Shown piece after piece: positions 55,525 through 64,000 of a DNA stretch of 64,000 bases. Numbering within the stretch: position 1 is the stretch's first letter; the number at the start of each line of letters is the position of its first letter. The notes beneath the pieces were generated by a model. It was not told the origin of the DNA. It did not search any database and saw nothing but the letters and a program-made list of their open reading frames with translations. The translations under genes and the position numbers were made by a program. The DNA is from Chaetoderma sp. LZ-2023a (Eukaryota > Mollusca > Caudofoveata > Chaetodermatida > Chaetodermatidae): contig CM067370.1 in the NCBI GenBank assembly GCA_034401795.1, positions 101,440,164 to 101,504,163 on the forward strand, written 5' to 3'.

Positions 55525-57745
55525 GTCAGCTTGCGGAAATCTGCCTGCAGAAATCTCTCCAGCTTCAGAGAATGTGTCGACTCGCACTATGAATATGTTA
55601 GCGCCTCAATTTCAGTAACATAGTAGCCTGTTCCGTACCAATGAGTATTAGGTGCTCAGGTAGCTATACCATTGTACATTTAATTATCATTTCCGTATAT
55701 GGTACTGATGACTAATAGGTACCTTACCGGTCTTAAGCCCGCAATTTATAATTTCTGTTTTACTGTGAATATTATCCTTATTTACTGTAGGTGCTTTCAA
55801 CTAGCCGCACCATTTAAGTTTATCGATCTGTGATATTTAGTTACCTCATTTAATTATAATCTATTGATTGCATTGGTTAGTTTTATATGGCAGTTAGCCA
55901 TCCAGTTAATATGTTTTGTTTAATTGTAGAAGACTTGGGTCTGCAGTACGCTAGGAAATACTATACAGCAACAGATATATCCGCATCACTTTATTCCTGC
56001 CATCATCAATTTTACACTGAGGTCGCTCACAGTACTCTTATTGTTTGAGCCCGGCATGTTACCAACTGAACATTAGTATTCAGCTCGATAGGATAGGTTA
56101 AAGTGGTTAGGGACAATTTTTTCGTTTAGAGACATATAGTGTACGCCTCTTTTCCGGTTGTTGCGGTAATGTAGCCCCACACTCCGGCAAGGTTGTGTAA
56201 AATTGGCCAGTTACCTATAGGGCCTCATGTATATTAAGTTATTGTCTCTTTCCATGATCCACCAGCTGCATGGGTTATTAATTGTTTGGACTTCCCATCA
56301 GCATGTTGATTGGATCCAACCCTGGGAAACTATCGGGGGTTTCTGAGCGGTAATGGTTAAAGTGCTGATTTACATACATCTCCCAAGTGTCTTCGGATAC
56401 TTGTTAGCTAGATAACCATGCCAATGAAGCAAGCACTGCGAAAACATATAGTCATAAACCTGAATTAGTTTATTTACCGGCCCGCAGTGCATGTTTGGGC
56501 ATATTGGAACTGTTAGATTCGTAGCACGCGGTGACGGACGAGATGCGGATCTCCATCCAATTCATTGCAGTGTCTGGATGAAGCGTTGGAACTCGTCACG
56601 ACCTCACGGGAAGGATGCTCGCGATTGATATCCGTCTCTCCACCCCCACCATAAAGACATGTCAGGAATCTAAACTTGCTTGTGTGAAACGTACCCTTTG
56701 TCCAGGTGATGTTTTATGTGGTTGCGGGACAAGGTAGCCGGATCTTCATCGAATTCGGATGCCTTGTATCGTAACATGTGCGCATGCTGTCCTTGGAGGT
56801 AGATGCTAATCCATGCGACCTATGGGAAGCAAAGCCTCTGCGCCCATTGGACAACTGTATTTAAAGTTAGGTAGGACTCCCTGCTACTTGCGGCCAAAAT
56901 TAGTTTCTGTTTCTAACAACTAAATGATAGGTTAGACAGTGGTAGAAGGCCCGCATAAATAAAGCGACATCTACCAATACAGTATCTTTGGAACTACATA
57001 AGACGGTGACTTGAGAATTCTTCGGAAATTGTTCGTCCCGTCTTCACATAAACCAGTATGCATCACATTAGTTATGGTTTCACTAGGATCTTCACTCAGC
57101 ATTTTCCTGTTGAACAAAAGAGTGACCCTTTTTTGCCAGCTTTTTTCCTCCGCTTCGGCGTTGAAGGCATTTTCTTGTGACGGAGGCCCATGCGAGGCAC
57201 TTACCTCTTGCAACAACACTATTTTCGTTGTGTGTGTTAGGGGTATACTAGTTTATATTAAACTATCTAGTGACTTCGTTGCGGATGCTTCTCTTGCGGG
57301 ATACCTCTGCGGATTCAAGAACCGGTGTGGTACCTCCGGCGACACCACGTGGAAAGAACACCAGATAGCTCTATGTTGTGTATTATTGTGTGCTCATTCA
57401 AATGATTCACCGTGTTTGTATAGTATATAAATATTTCCACTGTTTAATTATAAATTATCTCAGATCTCTAAATTAGTATGGATAGACATACCGGTGACAC
57501 TAATAGTTGGGATGACACCGTGTGGTTCAATCTTGGTGGCAATGGTCGCACGGCCCCATTGGAACATCAGTGTTCCACCAGCTCTAGAAGTCGGTCTTTG
57601 TATTTCTCAGAGAGACGTCATACGGGATCCGCAACCCCGAGATCCACAGCCAACCAGCCATCCCATTCACTGTGCACTTGCGGTGTGATAGGCGGAAACG
57701 TCATAGCGGACCAGTACATACCCCCGCAAGCTAAAGCTGTAAGGG
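55525..57745 (+). repeat. Long direct repeat B of the composite block
   Basis: Starts CAGCTTGCGGAAATC and ends CCCCCGCAAGCTAAAGCTG, so its ends include the inverted word AGCTTGCGG/CCGCAAGCT. Same landmarks as repeat A, with CATAAATAAAG near 56955. The right end abuts the Academ-like nuclease frame at about 57745. Confidence 0.7.
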
Positions 57746-57795
57746 ACGTACTTTTCCTTTTCGTAGGACGGCGGACGTGTAATCACAGGTTGTAA
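57478..57795 (+). CDS. Unidentified element protein, N-terminal part (repeat B)
   Basis: The ATG opens MDRHTGDTNSWDDTVWFNLG, then GRTAPLEHQ, SSRSRSLYFSERRHTGSATP and HSLCTCGV. Only the first ~88 codons, to about 57741, belong to the repeat; the rest is read-through into the Academ-like gene. Comparison with repeat A (55055) shows third-position changes at ACC/ACT, ACT/ACA, AAT/AAC and GTG/GTA around an unchanged HTGDTNSWD, a coding signature. The protein is hydrophilic and Ser/Thr/Arg-rich with a CTCG motif. It may be the start of a Gag-like protein; I do not recognise it. Confidence 0.5.
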   Translation: MDRHTGDTNSWDDTVWFNLGGNGRTAPLEHQCSTSSRSRSLYFSERRHTGSATPRSTANQPSHSLCTCGVIGGNVIADQYIPPQAKAVRDVLFLFVGRRTCNHRL

Positions 57796-58697
57796 CGACA
57801 TGCAGACCAGGAAGAACACTGCATAGGCGTTTGCCAAGATGCTTCGACAGTGATGTCACTTCAGTATATCTTCTGATGTTGTTGCCATCAACACCTGCAT
57901 CCATCCATACATTTGCTTTAACATTGTATGCCCCTTGATGATACAGAAGAATGATGAACACATCTGTGTCATTGCAATGAATGACCCCATTGGGCACCGA
58001 CAGCTTATAAATGCAGGCTAGAGGCAATGCTATTCATGTATCTTCCTCTTCGTGGTTGCAGGCTAACTCTTCATTATTGCTGCGGACGATGCCCCCCTCC
58101 TGTGAAACTGTGAACGTGTAACACACACACCTTCTACTCCCATGAATAATCTTTTCCTATCGAACATCTTCGCATAACCATCCTTTTGCCATTCGTCATC
58201 TAGAAACTGAAGGAAAGACGTCTTAAAACACGTCTTTGGTCTGGGTCAGTTACTCTGAAGTCTGATGCTGGCACGATTCCCTGCAAGGCACAGTTTGCTC
58301 TTTCTGCTCCCTTAATGGATTTCTCTGGGTATCTGTCGCAGATAAAATGCACATCTTTACACAGCTTTCTCAGAATGACTTTGGCAATCCCTCTAAATGT
58401 CTCTGGTACATCCACCAATCCTTGGATCAGAAGCATCGCATCTTGGATATATACATATTGTGACGGTAGTTGTGGTGTGTTACTGCTCACCCTATCCTCT
58501 GAAGCGTGCATCAGCTTTGATTTGTCTGTCTTATTCATGGTGCCGTCAAGTTGTGCGAGTGACAAAGGGACAGGATGTAAGGGGTAACTGAAGACCATCA
58601 ACAGATTCACCTGTTTTTCTCTGGCAAGGAAGAAGAGACGTCCGAAAATATCATGTGCCCCTTTGAGTTCAAGGATCTTCTTGTCTCTGACTTTCAA
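57735..58697 (-). pseudogene. XPG/FEN1-like nuclease region of the Academ-like protein
   Basis: On the minus strand, 58697-58200 reads SLAQLDGTMNKTDKSKL, YVYIQDAMLLIQGL and VHFICDRYPEKSIKGAER. These align in character with the XPG N-region (IDASM-like Asp and FDG-P-x-K-like loop). A second frame down to about 58027 has NHEEEDT before a stop, like the XPG I-region acidic pair. 58027-57735 has CNDTDVFIIL (Asp 20/22) and LHVVTTCDYTSAV (Cys-Asp 81-82), like the DMD and GCDY motifs, then RKGK. The sequence is cut at about 57745 by repeat B. Five motifs in order support a metal-dependent flap-type nuclease. Breaks: a stop and a frame change near 58040-58200. Confidence 0.7.
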
Positions 58698-58751
58698 CTT
58701 TGTTGTTACTACTGGTGAAGCAAAGGTCTTTGTCTTGTGTCTGAGTATAGG

Positions 58752-60253
58752 CTACTCAAAACTCGATGGATTTGCAAAGCAGCCATCCCTGAATTCGGTG
58801 AACCATTTTTCCCCATTGGAAACACAGTTCAGGACATCTTGTGTAACATCTGTTGGCATCACCCAAGCCGTGGAAATGTGGTAACGGTTTTCATCTGCAA
58901 CATTCTCATCAAATGGATCCATTGTGTCATGAATGCCTGCTGTCAGCTTTTTGAGATCTTCAATGTCTCTTCTTACTCTGGCAAGTTTGGTTTCTTTGTG
59001 TGCTTCAGCGGTATGGTAGCTTATAGAATGGCCAAAATAGTTCAAAACTTCTATGATTCGCCTACTACCCATGAGGCTTTTCAATCCTAGTCCAACCAAT
59101 AAGTGTTTCGCAGGTTTAACCCACCCTCTTATCGTGACATAGCCTGCATCATCAGCAGAAGAGCTGATGTATCGCTGAACTCTGTTGGGAATATCGGCAG
59201 TGCCAGGTCTTCCAGTATACAACACATTTAAGATATCTGGAATCTCTGCCTGTCCAAGATTTGCAACTTCAGCAGTAAATGGATGGGTTAAATCACTGGA
59301 CTCCCTCTGCATGTCGAGAATCACCTTTCGCAAGTGTAAAACAACAATTGACGTTAGCATCCATTGACATGGCTTTTTGAAAGATGACGCCAACTGCATC
59401 ATCACTGTCGAAGCTATTGCAGTAAAAGATGTTTCCTCCTTTTTTGTTTCGTTTTCCACTTCTTAGGAGGCCCTGACAGTGATTTAACAGTTTTTCTCTA
59501 GTTTTTGTGCAGCATAAGAAGAATCAATGATGCAATGGACTGCAAAACTGGCTAGGTAGCGCTGAGGAGCAGATACCAACATTTCTGGTTGCTGTCCATC
59601 AATTATGAATGACTGAACGTAATCTGCAATCTGCGACCGTGTTATGAATTGTGTGAGACGCGTCATCAGCTGCTGCGGCCGTGGTTGAAGCAGACGAGAT
59701 TGCGTCTGCTTTCTTCAGATAGACTCGTCTACAACTGTGGTGATACTTAACTTCCTTGGCAACCAAATCTATGTCACCTATTTTTGTCAACAGTAACCAG
59801 TCATTTAGTTTTCTCGCAGCAGTATGTATGCTATTAGCAGCATTTATACTTTCACAAAGTCCGACAGATTCCCGATAAGTTCCTTTTTTCTCTTTTTCAC
59901 AAAACAGGCATTTATTTTGAAATATCGCTGAATATCCACTTGTCATTGCTTCCACCGTAACAGTCGTTTGTCAGAGGATTGATCAGTGTCCACGTGCTTG
60001 TCTGCATCACTAGAAATAGCGGTAAAGTTGTAGTAACATTTTGGGTGAAACCCATCATGATATGAACAATCACTAGGAAGATTGTCACGTACACCTTTAT
60101 ACTTTGATGATTTCCATTTGAACAGTCTTTTTTCTGAAGCATTTTTTTTTTTACAGATTGCCTGTGCTCATCAGTGAATGGCACGACTGGATCAGAAGTT
60201 TTGCCTCCAACATGCCGAATGCACTTGAGTCGCTTTTTTGCTGCAACATACAA
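58752..60253 (-). pseudogene. N-terminal and central part of the Academ-like transposon protein
   Basis: Reading leftward: 60253-59912 (CIRHVGGKTSDPVVPFTDEHRQ, then in another frame CSYHDGFHPKCYYNFTAI), and 59955-59599 with CLFCEKEKKGTYRES and LVAKEVKYHHSCRRVYLKK. These form a Cys/His array (C-x2-C ... H-H-x-C) likely to bind zinc. 59666-59484 follows (ADYVQSFIIDGQQPEMLV). 59459-58752 is a 235-codon open part with FTAIASTVMMQLASSFKKP, NVLYTGRPG, 'PAKHLLVGLGLKSLMGSRRIIEVLNYFGHSISY', and DENRYHISTAWVMPTDVTQD. It belongs with the nuclease part downstream on the same strand. At least three frame breaks. The longest quoted stretch shows a conserved GLGLKS-G motif. Confidence 0.65.
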
Positions 60254-60416
60254 TGCACTGAAATTATGTAATGACTGGAATGAGAAACATTTTTTTATTT
60301 AGAAGGTAAACTCATTTTAGAAAACATTTAGTTTGAATAAAATTTTCGAAAATTACCCCGTCCCGTCTGTTATTTAAAATAATCTACACAACACAACAAA
60401 CGTGGGTTCTCTGCTT
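60254..60416. other. 5' flank of the Academ-like gene
   Basis: AT-rich, between the gene start and the right TIR. It may hold the element promoter; no clear TATA was chosen. Confidence 0.4.
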
Positions 60417-60697
60417 GGTATCAGCTGAAAGAGGCCCCCATTACCTTTACTATGACGAGTCTTGGGTAAGGCTGGGTGTATAAATAAGAGAGGGGTGTGA
60501 CTTTGAATTTCCCTTACCCCTAATTTGTCAGGTACGTCAAATATCAAGGTACCTTTGAAATCATCCAATTAAAAAAGATCGGATTATATTCAGCAACTAA
60601 GAATATTCATTTCATATACTACATAGATTGGGCTATCTAAAAGCAGCATCAGTTTGTTTGGCCTCTCGGGTAATTAACCCCAGTAGCCTTTGGACTA
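60417..60697. repeat. Right terminal inverted repeat of the Academ-like element
   Basis: 281 bp, ending CCCCAGTAGCCTTTGGACTA, reverse complement of the left repeat, followed by TTA. Confidence 0.9.
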
Positions 60698-61289
60698 TTA
60701 AGGGTGGTGTGACCTTATGAAATGCGGCTGTGGGTTAATTGAAAATCAGAGCCGTTATGATGTAAAACAGCCACCTGTAGGATAGGCCTGAGACCATGAG
60801 GTTGCCTGAATTAAGTTTTAGAGAACCCAAAATGGCTTACATTACGTGCTGAATATATACTTAATTACTTCTATTTACACATAAATATGTTGCTACTCTT
60901 TGCTTCTGTTTTTTCTAGGTGATGTAGGACCATTACAAAGAATTATCTCGAAGGAAAACCAATTTCTGACAGAATCATATCAGGGTAACGATGTGTAAAA
61001 ATTACATGTTAAATGTTGTGATTAGCCTACCCAAAATGCAATCCAAAAACCTGCTTACCTGCTGTAATGCTTACTTTTTATTTTTCTCGTCTAAGCAGCA
61101 TGTTCTCTTTTTATTATTTTGCTATTTGCTGACATTGCTTACCTGCTGTAAGGCCTACTTTTAATTTTTCTCCTCTAAGAAGTACGTTCTCTTTATTTTT
61201 TGCTATTTGCTAATTATATCAAGTGTATACTGCTGAGCCCTGCAATGGCCAGATCTGATCCAAAAAAAACAACACACAAAATCAAACTA
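60698..61289. other. Right flank of the Academ-like element, no gene
   Basis: Contains a short direct repeat 'TGCTTACCTGCTGTAATGC...TTTTTCTC' / 'TGCTTACCTGCTGTAAGGC...TTTTTCTC' (about 61050 and 61137). No gene. Confidence 0.5.
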
Positions 61290-61490
61290 CTGCTTACTGA
61301 ATGTCCATCTGCCGGTGAAGAGTTGGTTATCAGGGTTTACCACTGGAATGACAGACCCAGTTATCGGGTTAGGCATTCCAGTGATAACTCCTCGTGCATG
61401 GTTTCTCCTGGCATGCAAGTGGATATGCTTCAGGACCACTACAGAGGCAGGTCTTGGCTGGCTTGACCATCGAAGTGTTGAGACAAGAGC
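61290..61490. repeat. H2 hairpin repeat, long copy
   Basis: CTGAATGTCCATCTGC, ACCACTGGAATGAC, the centre CCAGTTATCGGG, ATTCCAGTGATAA, AAGTGGATATGC, GGACCACTACAGAGGC and GGCTGGCTTGACCAT. The arms pair across the centre at about 61360. Confidence 0.75.
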
Positions 61491-61649
61491 TTATATGCTC
61501 ATATATTTGTAATGCTTGGTTTTTTTTAATTTGCAGTACTTAATTATTTTCTTTTAATGATCTACATCTGATTAAAAATTTTATGTTGCTTTTTAACCCT
61601 TTCATCGATGAATTACCCATATCTCAATTTCAAGACAAAAACAAAGGAA

Positions 61650-61740
61650 AGGTGTTGAGTATTTTGGGGTTAATGTGACTGGAAGCTGTTGCTACCTTAG
61701 CCAGCAACAGCTTGCAGTCACATTGATTTCAAAATTTATC
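61650..61740. repeat. H1 hairpin repeat core, copy f
   Basis: TGTTGAGTATTTTGGGGTTAATGTGACTGGAAGCTGTTGCT pairs with AGCAACAGCTTGCAGTCACATTGATTTCAAAA around 'ACCTTAGCC'. Confidence 0.72.
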
Positions 61741-62319
61741 TATTTTTGGTTGTCTGTGCTCCAGTCTCTAAAATATTATTTTGCGTTTAATCTTGTCACT
61801 ATGTTGTGTGACTGCTTGTATTTTGTAGATAGACTGTTTACTGTCTTATGTGCCACTAATTCAATGATTAATCGTTAAAGCCCTAGTATAAACCAGTTGC
61901 TTCTTTTCCTATATGTTTACCCTGATATTGCCTGCATGATCTTGTTCCACATTTATGCTGTTATATGTATGTATATATGTATGTATGTTACATGTATTTA
62001 ATTCTATCCACCATCTCATTCACACATGTCATAGGAAATCACTATTACTCATACAGTCATACTGTATCCAGACATATTACCATGGATACTGGAAACCCTA
62101 TCTTAAATCCAACATCTAATCATAAAAGTAAGATGTTCTATAGTGGGAGACTAGGCATACTATGCAAGAAATGCTGCTGTCATTGGCAGCAACAGATCCA
62201 CGTGTGACTGGTCCTCATAATATACAACGTAACAGCTCATGTACTTCACTGGAACCACTTGTTGCCTTAATAACCTATCTAATCCCCTCATATATGAAAA
62301 AATCTCCATTGCAGTCTCA
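61741..62319. other. Intergenic DNA, no gene
   Basis: ATGTATGTATAT microsatellite-like run at 61965-61990; otherwise nothing recognised. Confidence 0.5.
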
Positions 62320-62830
62320 AGGCGAGCATACAGTAGTATATGAATTTCATCAAATATCCGACAAAATATAATGATTCACAATTAAAAAAATATAGAAACA
62401 GGCTTAAATCAAATAATTAGAACAGCAAAAATAAATTATTTTCATAATAAATTTGATGAACAACAAAAATAATATAAAAGAAACCTGGAAACTGATTAAA
62501 TCATTACTGAACAAGAAAAAACCCCAATTCCGAAACATCGCGGTTTATTTACAATAAAACAGTCATAAATGACAAAAAAAGAAATAGCAGACAAATTTAA
62601 TGAGTACCTTACTAACATTGGACCCAGCTTATCAAAAGAAATTCAACCAAGCTCGAACATACATGTATAGGACTAGTCAACACTCCATTTTCATAAATCC
62701 TACTGATAGTGAAGAAATTTACAAAACACTAAATGCAAATTAACACAACTAAAACTGCTGGCATTGATAATTTTAAATGGGAAATATTCAAACACAATGC
62801 GGAAATTATTAAAACTTCAATATGTTTCAT
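62320..62830 (+). pseudogene. Decayed non-LTR retrotransposon fragment before RT
   Basis: Across several frames: FKKYRNRLKSN, NKFDEQ, NIKETWKLIKSLLNKKKPQF, KKEIADKFNEYLTNIGPSLSKEIQP, TDSEEIYKTLNAN and KTAGIDNFKWEIFKHN. This is the linker and first RT motif (GIDN for GxDG) of a jockey/CR1-type element. Indels interrupt it every 20-40 codons, and no catalytic part follows. Confidence 0.65.
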
Positions 62831-62981
62831 ATAGCTCACTTAAAATCATAAGCACCTTGCGTGTGCACGTTCTATGATTACCTTCAGATGTGGATCGTGC
62901 AAGGGCCGACACGCAGTTTCAGTCTGGTAAACATATGGATCGACCAGGTCAAAATCATGCCATCGACTGCTCTTATGCTTC

Positions 62982-62982
<1 letters not shown>

Positions 62983-63054
<72 letters not shown>
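62983..63054. repeat. (ATA)n microsatellite
   Basis: About 24 ATA units; gives false poly-Ile and poly-Tyr/Leu open frames on both strands. Confidence 0.97.
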
Positions 63055-63056
<2 letters not shown>

Positions 63057-63760
63057 TTGTCTGGTCCAATTAAAGATCGCTCATATTTTCGATAAGAAAA
63101 ATACAGATGCGTGTGAGGTATTGTTGGAAAGGTATCCATCTCATCGTTCGATTCGTATAGACCTGATCTTAAAGACAACCTCGAAATTAACCGTTATCCA
63201 TAGCTAATCGCGGTATTGGATGAAGAATATGTGTCACAGACATAAGGAGAAAATCGCAGCAGCGTGTTAATACTCTGTAAATAAATTTGACCTGTATATA
63301 ATTATTAGGCCTATACTTAGCGATACAGCGATTATTTAGTATCCAATAATCAATATTTCGGTTAATAAATAGGGCCTATTGGAATTATATAGGTATTGTT
63401 ATCTTGTGGTTAAAGACCATTAAATGTGTGACTGCGTATGCCTGGGAATACGGCTGTATATTTTTCCAGTGGGGTTTTTTTCAATCAGTTTTTACATAGT
63501 TAAATGTGAAATTAATAGCAATCGTGAAAGGAATTATAATTATATCGAACGTGCAGGCCCACATAGGCTATATCATCAAAACTATTGCTAATAATTTCTG
63601 GACTGCTACGGAAATACAATGAGATTATTGTCATGTATGGAACCATAAAAACTGTACAGGCATAGGTTCATCCACTTATCAATACCATAGGTAACACCAG
63701 CGTAACTACTTCTGTTCTAAATGTGGCTTACCAAACTTGGGATCTTCATTCTTCAGCTCA
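63055..63760. other. Intergenic AT-rich DNA, no gene
   Basis: Nothing recognisable. Confidence 0.5.
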
Positions 63761-63764
63761 TCAT

Positions 63765-64000
63765 GTATTGGTAATTCAAAACTGAAATATGTTCTTGCAT
63801 GTGGTGTCATTCGAATTACGGTCTGGACTGTGATTCAAATTTGAATTATGTTCTTGCATGTGATTTCATCCGAATTATGGTCTGGATCGTGATTCAACTT
63901 GAATTATGTCCTAACATTTGATGCCATCCGAATTACGTTCTGGACTGTGATTCAAACGGAATTATGTTTTAGCCTGTGACGTCATCAGAATTACGATCTT
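63765..64000. repeat. ~59-bp tandem repeat at the window end
   Basis: About four units, each with GAATTATGTTCTTGCATGTG, 'GTCATCCGAATTACGGTCTGG' and 'CTGTGATTCAA'. The repeat may continue past the window. Confidence 0.85.

Larger units (their letters stand above)
46949..60697 (-). mobile_element. Academ-like DNA transposon, interrupted by a 9.9-kb composite block
   Basis: Two long inverted repeats (46949-47230 and 60417-60697) are flanked by TTA on both sides (46946-46948; 60698-60700). Between them the minus strand carries a large broken gene, with its N-terminal and middle part at 57735-60253 and its C-terminal part at 47350-47841. Removing the block at about 47842-57745 leaves an element of about 3.85 kb. 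A 3-bp duplication, long TIRs and an XPG-type nuclease protein fit what is known of the Academ superfamily. The assignment is inferred from these traits, not from a database match. Confidence 0.75.

Noticed and set aside
57494..57688. Alternative frame MTLIVGMTPCG... in repeat B
   Set aside because: The frame starting at 57478 is the one conserved with repeat A by silent third-position changes.
62884..63207. Frames with poly-Ile, poly-Tyr or poly-Leu
   Set aside because: Produced by the (ATA)n microsatellite, not proteins.
1..64000. CRISPR arrays, tRNA or rRNA genes
   Set aside because: The tandem repeats seen are microsatellites or minisatellites without spacers; no cloverleaf or rRNA segment was recognised by eye.

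Overview
This window is eukaryotic, most likely from a marine invertebrate. I cannot separate a lophotrochozoan from an invertebrate deuterostome by sequence alone. It has spliced exons with GT/AG junctions, very long introns, DIRS, Penelope-like and non-LTR retrotransposons, hAT-like and Academ-like DNA transposons, and dense short dispersed repeats. No bacterial or operon signature is present.

The one recognisable host gene is a lin-7 (LIN7/Veli/MALS) orthologue on the + strand. Four coding exons are visible: 8570-8718 (end of the L27 region), 20252-20461 (linker and most of the PDZ domain), 34897-34951 (PDZ) and 35852-35955 (PDZ end, C-terminus and stop). The first coding exon is not in the window. 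Two introns, of 11.5 and 14.4 kb, are almost entirely transposon.

Layout. 1-7900: a DIRS retrotransposon (copy 1, left end outside the window) with broken Gag and RT/RNase H frames but an open 338-codon tyrosine recombinase; a 1.5-kb hAT-like MITE sits in its gag. 7900-20251: LIN7 exon 2, then an iterated 'AGCTCACC...GGCCTCTTG' repeat invaded by a CAGGG-ended hAT relic holding a BED-finger exon and its own MITE; then a 5'-truncated CR1/jockey-like non-LTR element. 20252-34896: LIN7 exon 3 and an intron holding a Penelope-like element cut in two. It is interrupted by a hAT-like MITE in its RT and by a second DIRS copy (about 25536-33466) in front of its GIY-YIG-type region. That DIRS copy is itself interrupted at its left end by a TA-duplicating MITE. 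34897-46948: the last LIN7 exons, then 3' flank made of hairpin repeat families, microsatellites and MITEs.

46949-60697 is the most unusual block. Two 281-bp terminal inverted repeats flanked by TTA enclose a minus-strand gene whose fragments carry five motifs in the order of an XPG/FEN1-type nuclease. This suggests an Academ-like DNA transposon. The gene is split by about 9.9 kb of foreign DNA: two tandem ~0.95-kb units, one with a heat-shock/CCAAT/CRE/TATA promoter; a minus-strand I-superfamily retrotransposon with RNase H; and two diverged ~2.3-kb direct repeats that each start a conserved, unidentified protein. 60698-64000 holds hairpin repeats, a decayed non-LTR fragment, an (ATA)n tract and a ~59-bp tandem repeat.

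The insertions give a relative order: LIN7 intron, then Penelope-like element, then DIRS copy 2, then TA-MITE; separately, Academ-like element, then composite block, then (probably) the I-like retrotransposon. Most mobile reading frames are broken. The exceptions that stay open over a substantial length are the copy 1 recombinase, the RT ORF of the I-like element, and the short N-terminal ORF at 57478.
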